From assembly GCA_020852255.1 (NCBI GenBank), contig JADZBD010000016.1, positions 186,001 through 250,000 of the forward strand: a DNA stretch of 64,000 nt, written 5' to 3'. The notes under the pieces are model-generated. The model had not been told where the DNA came from, did not search any database, and worked only from the letters and a program-made list of their open reading frames with translations. This document shows positions 1-8,427 of the stretch, piece by piece. Source of the DNA: Bacteroidia bacterium. GTDB taxonomy: Bacteria; Bacteroidota; Bacteroidia; JADZBD01. The position numbers and the translations under genes were made by a program. Positions within the stretch are counted from its first letter, which is position 1. Every line of letters starts with the position of its first letter.

Positions 1-54
1 CATTGGCCTATTTCAGCACACATGGTGTGCATCTTTCCTTAAAAAACACAGCGC

Positions 55-414
55 ATGAAAAAAACCGTATTGAGTTTTAAATACGCCATCCGTGGCATTG
101 CTCAGTTATTCCTGACGCAACGGAATGCAAGAATCCATTTGCTTGCACTGATTACCGTTGTTACTTTTGGCTTCTGGTTCAGAATTGAACAACACGAATG
201 GCTTTGGCTGCTGGCTGCTTCAGGTTTCGTACTCACTGCAGAAGGATTTAACACCTCCATAGAATACCTCACTGATCTTGCATGTCCGGATTTTTCAAAT
301 CAGGCAGGAAAGGTAAAAGATATTGCTGCCGGGGCGGTATTGTTAGCGGCGCTTACTGCCGTGGTGGTGGGACTGATTGTATTTGTGCCAAAAATCGGGC
401 TAGCCATGTTCTAA
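55..414 (+). CDS. dgkA: Diacylglycerol kinase / undecaprenol kinase family (DgkA-type)
   Basis: A 119-residue inner-membrane protein of usual family length. It phosphorylates diacylglycerol or undecaprenol, returning lipid to phospholipid or cell-wall carrier pools. Visible hallmarks are EGFNTSIE (residues 63-70), matching the family's E-x-x-NTAIE core, and KDIAAGAVLLA (88-98), matching the KD-x-AAGAV signature, set among three hydrophobic helices (about 28-43, 48-62, 91-112). The ATG sits at the left edge, so the upstream neighbour cannot be seen. Which lipid is used cannot be told from sequence; Bacteroidota members are often undecaprenol kinases. Confidence 0.9.
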   Translation: MKKTVLSFKYAIRGIAQLFLTQRNARIHLLALITVVTFGFWFRIEQHEWLWLLAASGFVLTAEGFNTSIEYLTDLACPDFSNQAGKVKDIAAGAVLLAALTAVVVGLIVFVPKIGLAMF

Positions 415-475
415 TGTTCACTCCCGTTGATAGCGGGGGCGGCGAAAGCCGAACTACGAAATCGTTTAGAATCAG

Positions 476-1744
476 CTACCGCACCAATTTCTTTGTCAGC
501 AATTCACTTCCGGCGTGAATACGTAGCAGGTACAATCCGCCCGCCAGCTCTTCAAGACTGATTTCATCCTTGTCTGTAAAACGCTTCCTGCTGATTAATG
601 TTCCGGCAAGATTGTATAACTCCCATGCGGCTTCAACCCCGGGGCAGCTGATAATCCACGTATCATGGCCATTCTGTAAAATACGGATAGAGGAGATACC
701 GGGATCACTCAGTCCTGTTGCAGGATTACTCCATTTGGCAATGTTAAAAGCCATGCCTCCGCCTGCAAGAGTAAAAATACCGCCTGCATACAGATAACCT
801 CCGTATTTACTCAGGGCTTCAACGTTGTTGTTCATTCCCTGTACGCTCACCTGGCTCCAGGCACTGCCATTCCATTTGGCGATCCGGTTTGCGGTAACTA
901 ACCCTGCGGTTGTAAAGGCTCCGCCTGCGTACAGTTCTCCGTTATAAACCGTCAGGGCTTTCACATCACCTCCCCCCATCCCGGTTCCAAGTGCAGACCA
1001 GGCAGAACCATTCCATTCAGCGATGTAGGTAGCCGGACTGCCTCCGGCATTCTGAAAAAATCCGCCGCATATCAACTTCCCATTATACACACACATAGCT
1101 GCAACCCTGGCATCCATTCCCACACCGACCGCCGACCAGGTGCTGCCATTATATTTTGCAATGTAACTGGCCGAGGTATTGACAATGGTAGTGAAATCGC
1201 CTCCCACATATAATTCGCCGTTATAAACAGCCATGCACCTTACACCGGCACTGGTACTATTCCCGAACCCGGTCCATGTACTTGTACCCTCATTCCATTT
1301 GGTAATGTTATAGCTCTGGTTCGGACCGGCAGTATTAAAGGTGCCACCAATGAATAGTTCACCCTGGTATTGCTGCATGCAGTACACATTATTATTAATG
1401 CCTGTGGTGAGGGGAGTCCATGTGTTTCCGTCCCACTTGCCGATATGATTGATGGGAGTAGATCCGGACATTGTAAAATTACCGCCCATATGCATCTCCC
1501 CGTTATACAAAGTCATGCAGAAGGCCGAATTATTCAGGCCGGAACCCACATTGCCCCATGCCGAGCCGTTCCACGATACTACCCGGGTGCCGGGGCTGGT
1601 AAAATCACCGCCCACATACAACAAGTTAGCAATGGTATCATTATACATAACATGCACCGCGTTATTGGTCCCCGAAAGCACAGCAGACCATTGGGCAAAT
1701 GAAAACGCGGGTAAAATCAGCAGGAGGATAGTCATTCGGTTCAT
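476..1744 (-). CDS. Secreted repeat (beta-propeller-like) protein with T9SS type A sorting domain
   Basis: About 422 residues. The start is the ATG at 1744, where MNRMTILLLILPAFSFAQ gives a clean signal peptide; the frame stays open to a GTG at 1801 that only adds a non-signal-like extension. The body is a series of repeats of about 40 residues built on 'LYVGGDFT' and 'WNGSAW' elements, probably a beta-propeller. The last 80 residues (ILQNG.., LYNLAGTLISRK, GGLYLLRI, KKLVR) form a T9SS type A sorting domain, so it should be exported to the cell surface or medium. Its paralogue is at 3747-4943, beyond the S9 peptidase gene. The ligand is unknown. Confidence 0.8.
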   Translation of the reverse strand: MNRMTILLLILPAFSFAQWSAVLSGTNNAVHVMYNDTIANLLYVGGDFTSPGTRVVSWNGSAWGNVGSGLNNSAFCMTLYNGEMHMGGNFTMSGSTPINHIGKWDGNTWTPLTTGINNNVYCMQQYQGELFIGGTFNTAGPNQSYNITKWNEGTSTWTGFGNSTSAGVRCMAVYNGELYVGGDFTTIVNTSASYIAKYNGSTWSAVGVGMDARVAAMCVYNGKLICGGFFQNAGGSPATYIAEWNGSAWSALGTGMGGGDVKALTVYNGELYAGGAFTTAGLVTANRIAKWNGSAWSQVSVQGMNNNVEALSKYGGYLYAGGIFTLAGGGMAFNIAKWSNPATGLSDPGISSIRILQNGHDTWIISCPGVEAAWELYNLAGTLISRKRFTDKDEISLEELAGGLYLLRIHAGSELLTKKLVR

Positions 1745-1797
1745 GAACGGGCTCTTTAGCAAGTAAAGATAAAAAAAAGGGCGAAATGTTATCTGTT

Positions 1798-3750
1798 TCA
1801 CTTCACCACGAACTCCCGGATAAACATGACAACGGATGCAAGATAGAAGTCGTTATTTACTTTCTTCCTGAATCCATGCCCTTCATCTTTCCCAAGGAGA
1901 TACCAAACAGGATTTCCGTTCTTTTTCAGTGCGTCCACCATTTGCTCCGCTTCCGTTGCCGGCACCCTCGGATCATTCAACCCCTGCACAATAAACATTG
2001 GTTTTGTGATCTTGTGAACATTATTATTGGGCGAAATTTTTTCGAGAAAGTCGCGCATCTTCGGATCCCGCTCGTCGCCGTACTCCACCCGTCTTAAATC
2101 GCGTCTGTATTCTGAAGTGTTCTTCAGGAATGTAACGAAGTTCGAAATTCCCACCACATCTATACCGCCTTTCAGACGGTCGTTAAAATGTGTCATACAG
2201 GCCAGGGTCATATAACCGCCATACGATCCGCCCCAAACTGCCACTTTGGATGCGTCAAGCTCCGGCTGCAGCGCAATCCAGTCGAGGAGCTTCCCGATAT
2301 CCTTTACCGAATTCTCCCGGAGGAATCCGTTGTCCAGTGTAACATAGGTTTTACCGTATCCCGTGCTGCCGCGAACATTAGGAACCAATATAGCCACCCC
2401 CAGTTCATTACAAAGATACTGGTAGAGGGGCGAAAAGCCTGGTTTACTCTGCCCTTCCGGGCCTCCGTGAATATTGATCATCACCGGAAGTTTTCCGGGC
2501 CGGTTCGGCTTGTACAAAATACAAGGGATCATCCGCGGTTTTCCGCCAGAAGAATCGAATGTGGGATAATAAAAAATGGACGGCTTTGAAAATTTCGAGA
2601 CATCCATATTACCAACTTCTGAAAAGGTCCAGCGTGTAATTACCTCTTTGCCACCTGCCAGAAACTTATCCGCATCTAAGACATAGACATCGCCCGAAGA
2701 GTTGAACGTAGTAAGGGTATAAGCGAGCCGGTTGGTCACCGGATGAAAACGCATCGTTGAAAATAAGCCCTCCGGAAGCTGGGATACGCGGGTATACATT
2801 TTCTTTTTTACCTGATAAATATACAGGGAAGAATAACCGTTTTCATTGCATTCGAACGCAACGAGATCTCCTTTGGCATTCAGCTCAAAACCTTCTGCAT
2901 CCCAGGGAATCTTTCCGGAGATAACCGTTGATTTTTTTGCAGCGATATCGTAATACCTGAGGTGGGAAAATTCACTGCCTTCGTCGGAAACATACCATAT
3001 CCCTTTCCCGTCCGGGGAGAAGGAGGCTTCGCCGATATTTATTTTTTCCTCGGAAGGAATCAGGTTGATCATTTTTTTTCCCACGAGGTCATAGAGGTAT
3101 AGATGGGATTCATTCACGGAAACATAATTCTTCACAATCATCCACTTTTCATCCCTGGACCAGTCACTTATCCCCCAGCCTCCGCCTTCCACCTTCAGTA
3201 CCAGTTCGGGCTCAACATCACGGTCGAGGTAATGTACATAGATATCCATATCCTTGCCGTTTCTGGCATTTCCTGTGTAGGCGAATTTGTCACCTTTGGT
3301 GCTCCATTTAAAACGCTCGTGCCTGGATTTGCCATCGGTAAGGGTCTGATACTGGTTCGTATTCAAATTCAGACGCAGAATCTGATAATTTTCATCGCCT
3401 CCTACATCCTTCATAAACAGCAGTTCATTTCTACGCGCATCAGGACAGGACATTCCGGTTCCAATGGGTTCTTTAAACCAGGTGATCTGTGTACGATCCT
3501 TCCCAGGACCTGCTACGTAATGCAGCTGTGCCACATCTGCAAACCGGGTGGAAATAATCATTCCTTTACCCCCGGGACCCCAGTCGCAGAAGACTGCTGA
3601 ACGGACATTGGTGAATTTCGCCAGTTGCTCAAAGAGCGGATTGGGAATATCTGGAATGCCCTCCATTGCAAGGTTACCTATTTCTTTTCGCTGTTGCCCG
3701 AAGAATACTGCGGCGCACATCAGGAGTCCGGTAAGGATGTTCGTTTTCAT
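1798..3750 (-). CDS. S9 family peptidase (prolyl oligopeptidase fold), exported
   Basis: A 650-residue serine peptidase with a signal peptide (MKTNILTGLLMCAAVFFGQ). The N-terminal half is a WD40-like/PD40 propeller (TRFADVAQLHYV, FSPDGKGIWYVSDEG). The C-terminal alpha/beta hydrolase domain carries GGSYGG with nucleophile Ser509, Asp593 in GLNDPRV and His625 in DEGHGF, so the triad is complete. It probably acts in the periplasm on peptides. No T9SS domain is present. The ATG overlaps the stop of the upstream propeller gene (ATGA), indicating translational coupling inside an operon of secreted proteins. Substrate preference (dipeptidyl, acylaminoacyl or Pro-specific) cannot be told. Confidence 0.88.
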   Translation of the reverse strand: MKTNILTGLLMCAAVFFGQQRKEIGNLAMEGIPDIPNPLFEQLAKFTNVRSAVFCDWGPGGKGMIISTRFADVAQLHYVAGPGKDRTQITWFKEPIGTGMSCPDARRNELLFMKDVGGDENYQILRLNLNTNQYQTLTDGKSRHERFKWSTKGDKFAYTGNARNGKDMDIYVHYLDRDVEPELVLKVEGGGWGISDWSRDEKWMIVKNYVSVNESHLYLYDLVGKKMINLIPSEEKINIGEASFSPDGKGIWYVSDEGSEFSHLRYYDIAAKKSTVISGKIPWDAEGFELNAKGDLVAFECNENGYSSLYIYQVKKKMYTRVSQLPEGLFSTMRFHPVTNRLAYTLTTFNSSGDVYVLDADKFLAGGKEVITRWTFSEVGNMDVSKFSKPSIFYYPTFDSSGGKPRMIPCILYKPNRPGKLPVMINIHGGPEGQSKPGFSPLYQYLCNELGVAILVPNVRGSTGYGKTYVTLDNGFLRENSVKDIGKLLDWIALQPELDASKVAVWGGSYGGYMTLACMTHFNDRLKGGIDVVGISNFVTFLKNTSEYRRDLRRVEYGDERDPKMRDFLEKISPNNNVHKITKPMFIVQGLNDPRVPATEAEQMVDALKKNGNPVWYLLGKDEGHGFRKKVNNDFYLASVVMFIREFVVK

Positions 3751-4943
3751 TGATTGGGATTTGTAATCACTTTTTTAACAGACAAGCCATCCGGAGTGCA
3801 GAAAAGATATACTCCCGGAGTCAGCGGAGGCAACAGCAGTTTCCTGCCAGTAAGATCATGCCACGCGCCACCTGTTATGGTATTGCTTTTCGTATCACCC
3901 TCCATACCCAGTCCGCTGCCCCAGCGGCTGATATACTTCGAATAGACAGATCCGGCATAGGCGAAATAACCACCTACGTATAGTTCTCCCCCATAGGTTA
4001 TCCACTTCCAGGTGTAACTGTTGGTGCCGCCATACATCGGAAGCCAGTTTACTCCATTGAATACTGCAACATAGTTAAGCTGGGTGCTGCCGGAATACAT
4101 AAAATTTCCGCAGGCATACAGCTTTCCGTTAAAGGACCAAAGATCATTCACCCAGTCATCGAATCCGGCCGCGACAGCGGACCAGCCTGCGCCATTCCAT
4201 TTCGCCACGCGAAGGGCGGGATTGCCGCCTGCACTCTGGAAATTTCCACCCGCATACAATTCACCGTTATGAACACCCAGGGCATCGCCCTCCCCACCCA
4301 ATCCGCCCCCTACATCTACCCATGCATTTCCCGACCATGCAGCCATAAAGGCGAGAGGAGTAACTCCGCTGGAATCAAAATTTCCGCAGGCATACAACGT
4401 ACTGTTCCATATAGTCATGTCGAGGACACCGTTATTAAAACCGTCTCCACAGGCGGACCATGTACTTCCGTTCCATCTGGCTACTCTGCTGACAGGCACC
4501 AATCCGGCGGAATCAAAATCTCCTCCTACATAGAGTTCACCATTAAAAACATGTAAACAAAAACCGAGGTAACTCAATCCACCGCCAACATCCGACCATG
4601 TAGAACCGTTCCATCGTGCGATATAGTTCACTTCCGTAGTTCCGCAATGAGTAAACAGGCCTGTGGCATACAGTTCGCCATTGTAATACTCCACATCCCT
4701 TACCAGTCCGTTCGTACCCGGTCCGAGTGCCTGCCAGTTGACTCCGTCCCAACGGGCAATATTATTTGCATTTCCGGTACCGGCAGTCATGAAATCTCCT
4801 GCTACATACATGAATGAAGAAACGGTATCGAGTGCAATTCCCAACACACCAATGCCTCCTCCCAGACTACCACCAACCGGATTCCAGACCTGCGCCTGAA
4901 TTATGAACGGAAGCAAGACAAAAGGAATTACTTTACTTCGCAT
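3747..4943 (-). CDS. Secreted repeat (beta-propeller-like) protein, probable T9SS substrate
   Basis: 398 residues with signal peptide MRSKVIPFVLLPFIIQAQ. The repeat units (WNGSTW, LYVGGDF, ARWNG) are the same kind as in the protein at 476-1744, so these are paralogues flanking a peptidase gene. The C-terminal 45 residues (GGAWHDLTGRKLLLPPLTPG, VYLF, VKKVIT) look like a short type A T9SS sorting domain, though less complete than usual. The stop overlaps the start of the downstream S9 peptidase by 4 bp. No catalytic motif is visible; an adhesive or substrate-binding role would be a guess. Confidence 0.75.
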   Translation of the reverse strand: MRSKVIPFVLLPFIIQAQVWNPVGGSLGGGIGVLGIALDTVSSFMYVAGDFMTAGTGNANNIARWDGVNWQALGPGTNGLVRDVEYYNGELYATGLFTHCGTTEVNYIARWNGSTWSDVGGGLSYLGFCLHVFNGELYVGGDFDSAGLVPVSRVARWNGSTWSACGDGFNNGVLDMTIWNSTLYACGNFDSSGVTPLAFMAAWSGNAWVDVGGGLGGEGDALGVHNGELYAGGNFQSAGGNPALRVAKWNGAGWSAVAAGFDDWVNDLWSFNGKLYACGNFMYSGSTQLNYVAVFNGVNWLPMYGGTNSYTWKWITYGGELYVGGYFAYAGSVYSKYISRWGSGLGMEGDTKSNTITGGAWHDLTGRKLLLPPLTPGVYLFCTPDGLSVKKVITNPNQ

Positions 4944-4966
4944 CCGGCTAATTTAATAATAAAACA

Positions 4967-6154
4967 TTACTGATCCTGAGTATCGGAACTGCGAAAAAAA
5001 TCAATTCGCTCAAGGTCCACGAGTAGAACACCCTTATAATAATGATCTATGATTTCTCTGACAGAATACCCCTGTTTTGACATTTCCATAGCACCCTCCT
5101 GGCACAGTCCTACTCCATGCCCGAACCCTCTGCCGTTTAAGAACACCTGACCACCCTGCAGACGCACAGAGAAGTAAGTAGACCTAAGCTTCCAGTCTTC
5201 ACGTATCGTACGCAGAGGTATACAATTCCCATCTTCCATGAAATACTTTTTACGCACCGGCTGGTCAAAGTGCGTAAGCGCATACCACATGGCTGAATCA
5301 TTTACCGCACAATAAAATTTCTTCTCGAAGTAGTCCAGCCATTCCTTCTCCGGAATCTTCCGTGTCCAACCGGCGCCTGGTTTTTTCAGGCAGAAGGTGT
5401 CCGGAACGGAAACCAGATAGGGAACTTGTTTATTCCAGACATCCTCTGCATTGGAAGTATGCCCTCCGCAATTTGAAAAGAACAACGTACTGATGAGTCT
5501 CACGGAATCATCTACGAGCACCTGGCCGGCTGTTTCGAAAACCGCCCTGGAAATGTCTTTCTGGTACGATTTCCCATTGTACACCTGGCAATGCACTTTA
5601 TCGCAAAGATGAAACCCCTCTGCCTTATGCTTTTCAAGATTGCTGAGCGCATAGGTACGAATAATGATCGCTTTAAGCTTTTTGAATTCGTAAGGATTCA
5701 CGGATCCCACCTCTGCCTGGATAACGCCTGGTATATAAAACTCCAGTGGAAGCTCATTGGTGAGAATGAGTGATCCGGCCGCTGCGGTGATCGTAAGGCT
5801 TCCGGGATAATGCCTGGCTTTTGTACCCCCGTCGGGACGGAGTTCAAAGCTTGCAGTACCAGAAGAGTCCGGGTGGACAGGAAAGATCTCAAAGTAGGAT
5901 GATACCGATATGATTTTCCCCGCCTCAGACATCACGATGGAATCGCCCTGCACTTTCATCTGGAGATTCCTGTGAATAGTTGCAGTGAACAACTTGCCAC
6001 CTTCTCCGGTAACCATGTAATTTGCGTTATTAGGACTGAATATGCAGAGCGGCATATCTCGGTTATAGAAGATACGCACAGAAACAACCTGTGAGAAAAG
6101 AGGGAGCGAAAAGGAGAAAAAAAGGATGAGTCCGATGGCAGCGAAGCGGATCAC
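4967..6154 (-). CDS. SpoIID/LytB domain protein
   Basis: 395 residues. The start is GTG at 6154 (GTGA overlap with the lpxB stop), giving MIRFAAIGLILFFSFSLPLF as a signal peptide. The SpoIID/LytB domain is shown by LPLEFYIPGVIQAEVG (about 135-150), the YALSN segment, and GRGFGHGVGLCQEGAMEMS near the end, the family's glycine-rich GHGxGxxQxGA signature. SpoIID of sporulating bacteria is a lytic transglycosylase for denuded peptidoglycan glycan. Whether this one is catalytic is not known. Coupling to lpxB places it in an envelope operon. Confidence 0.85.
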   Translation of the reverse strand: MIRFAAIGLILFFSFSLPLFSQVVSVRIFYNRDMPLCIFSPNNANYMVTGEGGKLFTATIHRNLQMKVQGDSIVMSEAGKIISVSSYFEIFPVHPDSSGTASFELRPDGGTKARHYPGSLTITAAAGSLILTNELPLEFYIPGVIQAEVGSVNPYEFKKLKAIIIRTYALSNLEKHKAEGFHLCDKVHCQVYNGKSYQKDISRAVFETAGQVLVDDSVRLISTLFFSNCGGHTSNAEDVWNKQVPYLVSVPDTFCLKKPGAGWTRKIPEKEWLDYFEKKFYCAVNDSAMWYALTHFDQPVRKKYFMEDGNCIPLRTIREDWKLRSTYFSVRLQGGQVFLNGRGFGHGVGLCQEGAMEMSKQGYSVREIIDHYYKGVLLVDLERIDFFRSSDTQDQ

Positions 6155-7236
6155 TTTGCGGTAATAATTGCGGCCGCACGCTCCGATGCTCCGGGTCCGC
6201 CCAGCTTTGCTGTAAGCTCAGCATATTTCCCGATCAGGCGATTGCGGTATTCCGGATTAAAGATGTTTCGCAATTCCCTGAGAAGATTTTCCGGATGAAG
6301 ATCGGACTGAATCAGTTCCTTAACCACCTCCTCGTCCATCACCAGATTAACCAGAGAAATAAATTTCACTTTTACGATCTGCCGCGCGATAAAATAGGAA
6401 ACAGGGTTTCCTTTATAACATACCACTTCAGGTACTCCGAAGAGTGCTGTTTCCAAAGTGGCTGTACCTGAGGTAACCAGTGCGGCATCTGCGTGTCTCA
6501 GCAGTTCATAGGTTTTTCCGTGAATGACCGGTACTTTTCCTCCTGTGATTTCATCATAAAATGCCGGAGGCATGGCCGGTGCGCCTGCAATCACATACCT
6601 GTATTCAGGAGCCCGCTTTGCCGCTTCCATCATGATGGGAAGCATGGTAGAAATTTCCTGTTTGCGGCTACCGGGCAATAATGCCACCAATGGCCGGGAA
6701 TCGGGGGTGAGGGAAAGGGAGTCAGGCAACGTACCCCTGATCGCATCCAGCAGAGGATGTCCCACATAATTCACATCCATTCCGAAGCGGGCATACCATT
6801 CCTTCTCGAAAGGGAGAATCACAATCATTTTATCCACTGTCTCCTTTATAGCATGTACACGGGATGCCTTCCACGCCCACACCTGGGGAGAGATATAATA
6901 ATAAACAGGAATGCCTTTTGATTTCAGGAATTTTGCGACCCGCAGATTGAAGCCCGGGTAGTCCACGAGAATCACTGCATCGGGCTTCCAGCTCAGAATA
7001 TCCTTTTTACAAAATTCAATATTCGAAAGAATTGTCCGGAGATTGAGTAATACTTCGGTGAAGCCCATGAACGCCAACTCGCGGATATGTTTCACCACCT
7101 GTGCGCCGGAATCCGCAAGAAGGTCTCCTCCCCATGCCCGGAAAGAGGCTCCGGGGTCTTTTCGCAGAATTTCACGAACCAGGTTGGAGGCATGGAGGTC
7201 CCCTGACGCTTCACCTGCTATGACGTAATATTTCAA
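6151..7236 (-). CDS. lpxB: Lipid-A-disaccharide synthase LpxB
   Basis: 361 residues, normal length. LpxB condenses UDP-2,3-diacylglucosamine with lipid X to form the lipid A disaccharide at the inner membrane. Diagnostic segments are IAGEASGDLHASNLVREI at the N-terminus, YYISPQVWAWKASR, FEKEWYARFGMDVNYVGHPL, LLPGSRKQEI and VTSGTATLETALFGVPEVV (family GT19). The likely start is TTG at 7236, immediately after the stop of the upstream small membrane protein. The stop overlaps the next gene (GTGA). Presence of lpxB supports an LPS-bearing Gram-negative cell. Confidence 0.95.
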   Translation of the reverse strand: MKYYVIAGEASGDLHASNLVREILRKDPGASFRAWGGDLLADSGAQVVKHIRELAFMGFTEVLLNLRTILSNIEFCKKDILSWKPDAVILVDYPGFNLRVAKFLKSKGIPVYYYISPQVWAWKASRVHAIKETVDKMIVILPFEKEWYARFGMDVNYVGHPLLDAIRGTLPDSLSLTPDSRPLVALLPGSRKQEISTMLPIMMEAAKRAPEYRYVIAGAPAMPPAFYDEITGGKVPVIHGKTYELLRHADAALVTSGTATLETALFGVPEVVCYKGNPVSYFIARQIVKVKFISLVNLVMDEEVVKELIQSDLHPENLLRELRNIFNPEYRNRLIGKYAELTAKLGGPGASERAAAIITAK

Positions 7237-7530
7237 TCAGCGGATCACTTTGAGGTAAACGATCAGAAAAGCGAAAAGGAAGGTGGCCGCAATGATCCCT
7301 TTGGCTGCCTTGTCCATTTTTGTCCAGTAAAACGTGAAGAATAATCCGAGGTTCAGTATCACACAGAGGGAGATTCTCGGACTCAGTGTTCCCTCACGGG
7401 ACAGGTGGTCGGCAAAACGCTCCAACCCCATCTGGCCATATTGTATCCAATGGTAGACGGAGAATAAAAGAACAGGACCTGCGATACCGCAGGTTAACCC
7501 GAACCATAATCTATCAAGTTTTGCTTTCAC
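7237..7530 (-). CDS. Small integral membrane protein of unknown function
   Basis: 97 residues with three predicted transmembrane segments (about 9-28, 52-70, 75-94) and a basic C-terminus (YLKVIR). It starts with GTG at 7530, overlapping the surE stop (GTGA), and its stop abuts the lpxB start, so it is translated as part of surE-x-lpxB. I do not recognise the family. Position between surE and lpxB is the only functional hint, perhaps envelope or lipid A related. Coding status is supported by the tight packing and continuous hydrophobic pattern. Confidence 0.75.
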   Translation of the reverse strand: MKAKLDRLWFGLTCGIAGPVLLFSVYHWIQYGQMGLERFADHLSREGTLSPRISLCVILNLGLFFTFYWTKMDKAAKGIIAATFLFAFLIVYLKVIR

Positions 7531-8300
7531 AATTCCCAGTTGTTGAGGTGCTGGAATGCTTTATGCATGGTCATATCAAAATGTACCGGTACCACCGCAA
7601 CGTATCCATTATCGCAAGCCCATACATCGGTATCTTCCTTCCCTTTTTCGAGGTTCAAAAAACTACCGGTTAGCCAGAAATACGGAACGCCGGACGGATC
7701 TTTTCTTTCATCAAGCTCCTCTATCCAATAACCGTGCGTTTGCCGGCAAAATCGGATGCCGCGTATATCCTCTGCTCCAATGGCAGGGATATTGACATTC
7801 AGGCAACATCCTGCAGGTAGCCCGTAACGCAATACGTTGCCGGCGATCTTTGTTACAATCGGTGAACAGGCGCTGAAATCCGCGTCAATGGAGTGATCAC
7901 AGAGCGAGAACCCAACAGAAGGAATGCCTTCGATCGCACCTTCCATTGCAGCAGACAAGGTGCCAGAATAAATCACCGAAATAGAAAGATTCGAGCCGTG
8001 ATTGATCCCCGAAACAACGAGGTCGGGTTTGCGGGGAAGAATCTTGTTAATGGCCAGTTTCACACAATCCACTGGTGTTCCTGTTGAAGAGTATTCCTTT
8101 TCCAGGCCATGGTACTTCTCTTTACGGAGCCGGATGGTATGATTGATTGTAATGGCATGTCCCATTCCGCTTTGAGGCTTATCCGGTGCGATCACCACAA
8201 CATCGCCCAGCTCCCTCATAGCCTTCACCAGAACACCAATACCGGGAGCAGTGATCCCGTCATCATTCGTTACGAGGATAAGTGGCTTCTTTTCAGTCAT
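7527..8300 (-). CDS. surE: 5'/3'-nucleotidase SurE
   Basis: 257 residues, typical of SurE, a metal-dependent nucleoside monophosphate phosphatase linked to stationary-phase survival. The N-terminal LVTNDDGITAPG carries the metal-binding Asp pair. SGMGHAITINHTIRL, STGTPVDCVKLAI, DLVVSGINHGSNLS and YSGTLSAAMEGAIEGIPSVG are family signatures. The ATG at 8300 lies seven bases after a TAnnTTTG box (8308-8315, minus strand), which would give an almost leaderless message. It heads the cluster that runs on through lpxB. Confidence 0.96.
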   Translation of the reverse strand: MTEKKPLILVTNDDGITAPGIGVLVKAMRELGDVVVIAPDKPQSGMGHAITINHTIRLRKEKYHGLEKEYSSTGTPVDCVKLAINKILPRKPDLVVSGINHGSNLSISVIYSGTLSAAMEGAIEGIPSVGFSLCDHSIDADFSACSPIVTKIAGNVLRYGLPAGCCLNVNIPAIGAEDIRGIRFCRQTHGYWIEELDERKDPSGVPYFWLTGSFLNLEKGKEDTDVWACDNGYVAVVPVHFDMTMHKAFQHLNNWEL

Positions 8301-8307
8301 CTATCTG

Positions 8308-8315
8308 CAAAATTA
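8308..8315 (-). promoter_or_regulatory. Candidate -7 promoter box for surE
   Basis: Reads TAATTTTG on the minus strand, an exact TAnnTTTG. It ends seven bases before the surE ATG, so the transcript leader would be only a few bases. No good -33 TTG at the usual spacing was found. Confidence 0.4.
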
Positions 8316-8427
8316 GCAAGAAGAGGTGTCACTTTTACATTGCCACCTGCCATTTATGCACAAACAGGGGTCAAAAGCAGAAAGGCACAGGATTTGACAT
8401 AATGAAATATCTTTAAAAAAACGACCT

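Noticed and set aside
16-30. Hairpin GCACAC-ATG-GTGTGC
   Set aside because: Short arms, no T run, probably inside the end of an upstream coding region.
1-80. Possible C-terminal tail of a gene upstream of dgkA, in either of two frames ending at 58 or 80
   Set aside because: Two frames are open to the left edge and neither gives recognisable sequence. The frame cannot be chosen from 80 bases.
438-451. GC hairpin CGGC-GAAA-GCCG between dgkA and the convergent propeller gene
   Set aside because: Only four pairs and no T run on either strand; not a convincing terminator.
1745-1801. GTG start for the first propeller protein overlapping the S9 peptidase stop (GTGA)
   Set aside because: The overlap is attractive, but the extension hides the signal peptide that begins at the ATG at 1744.
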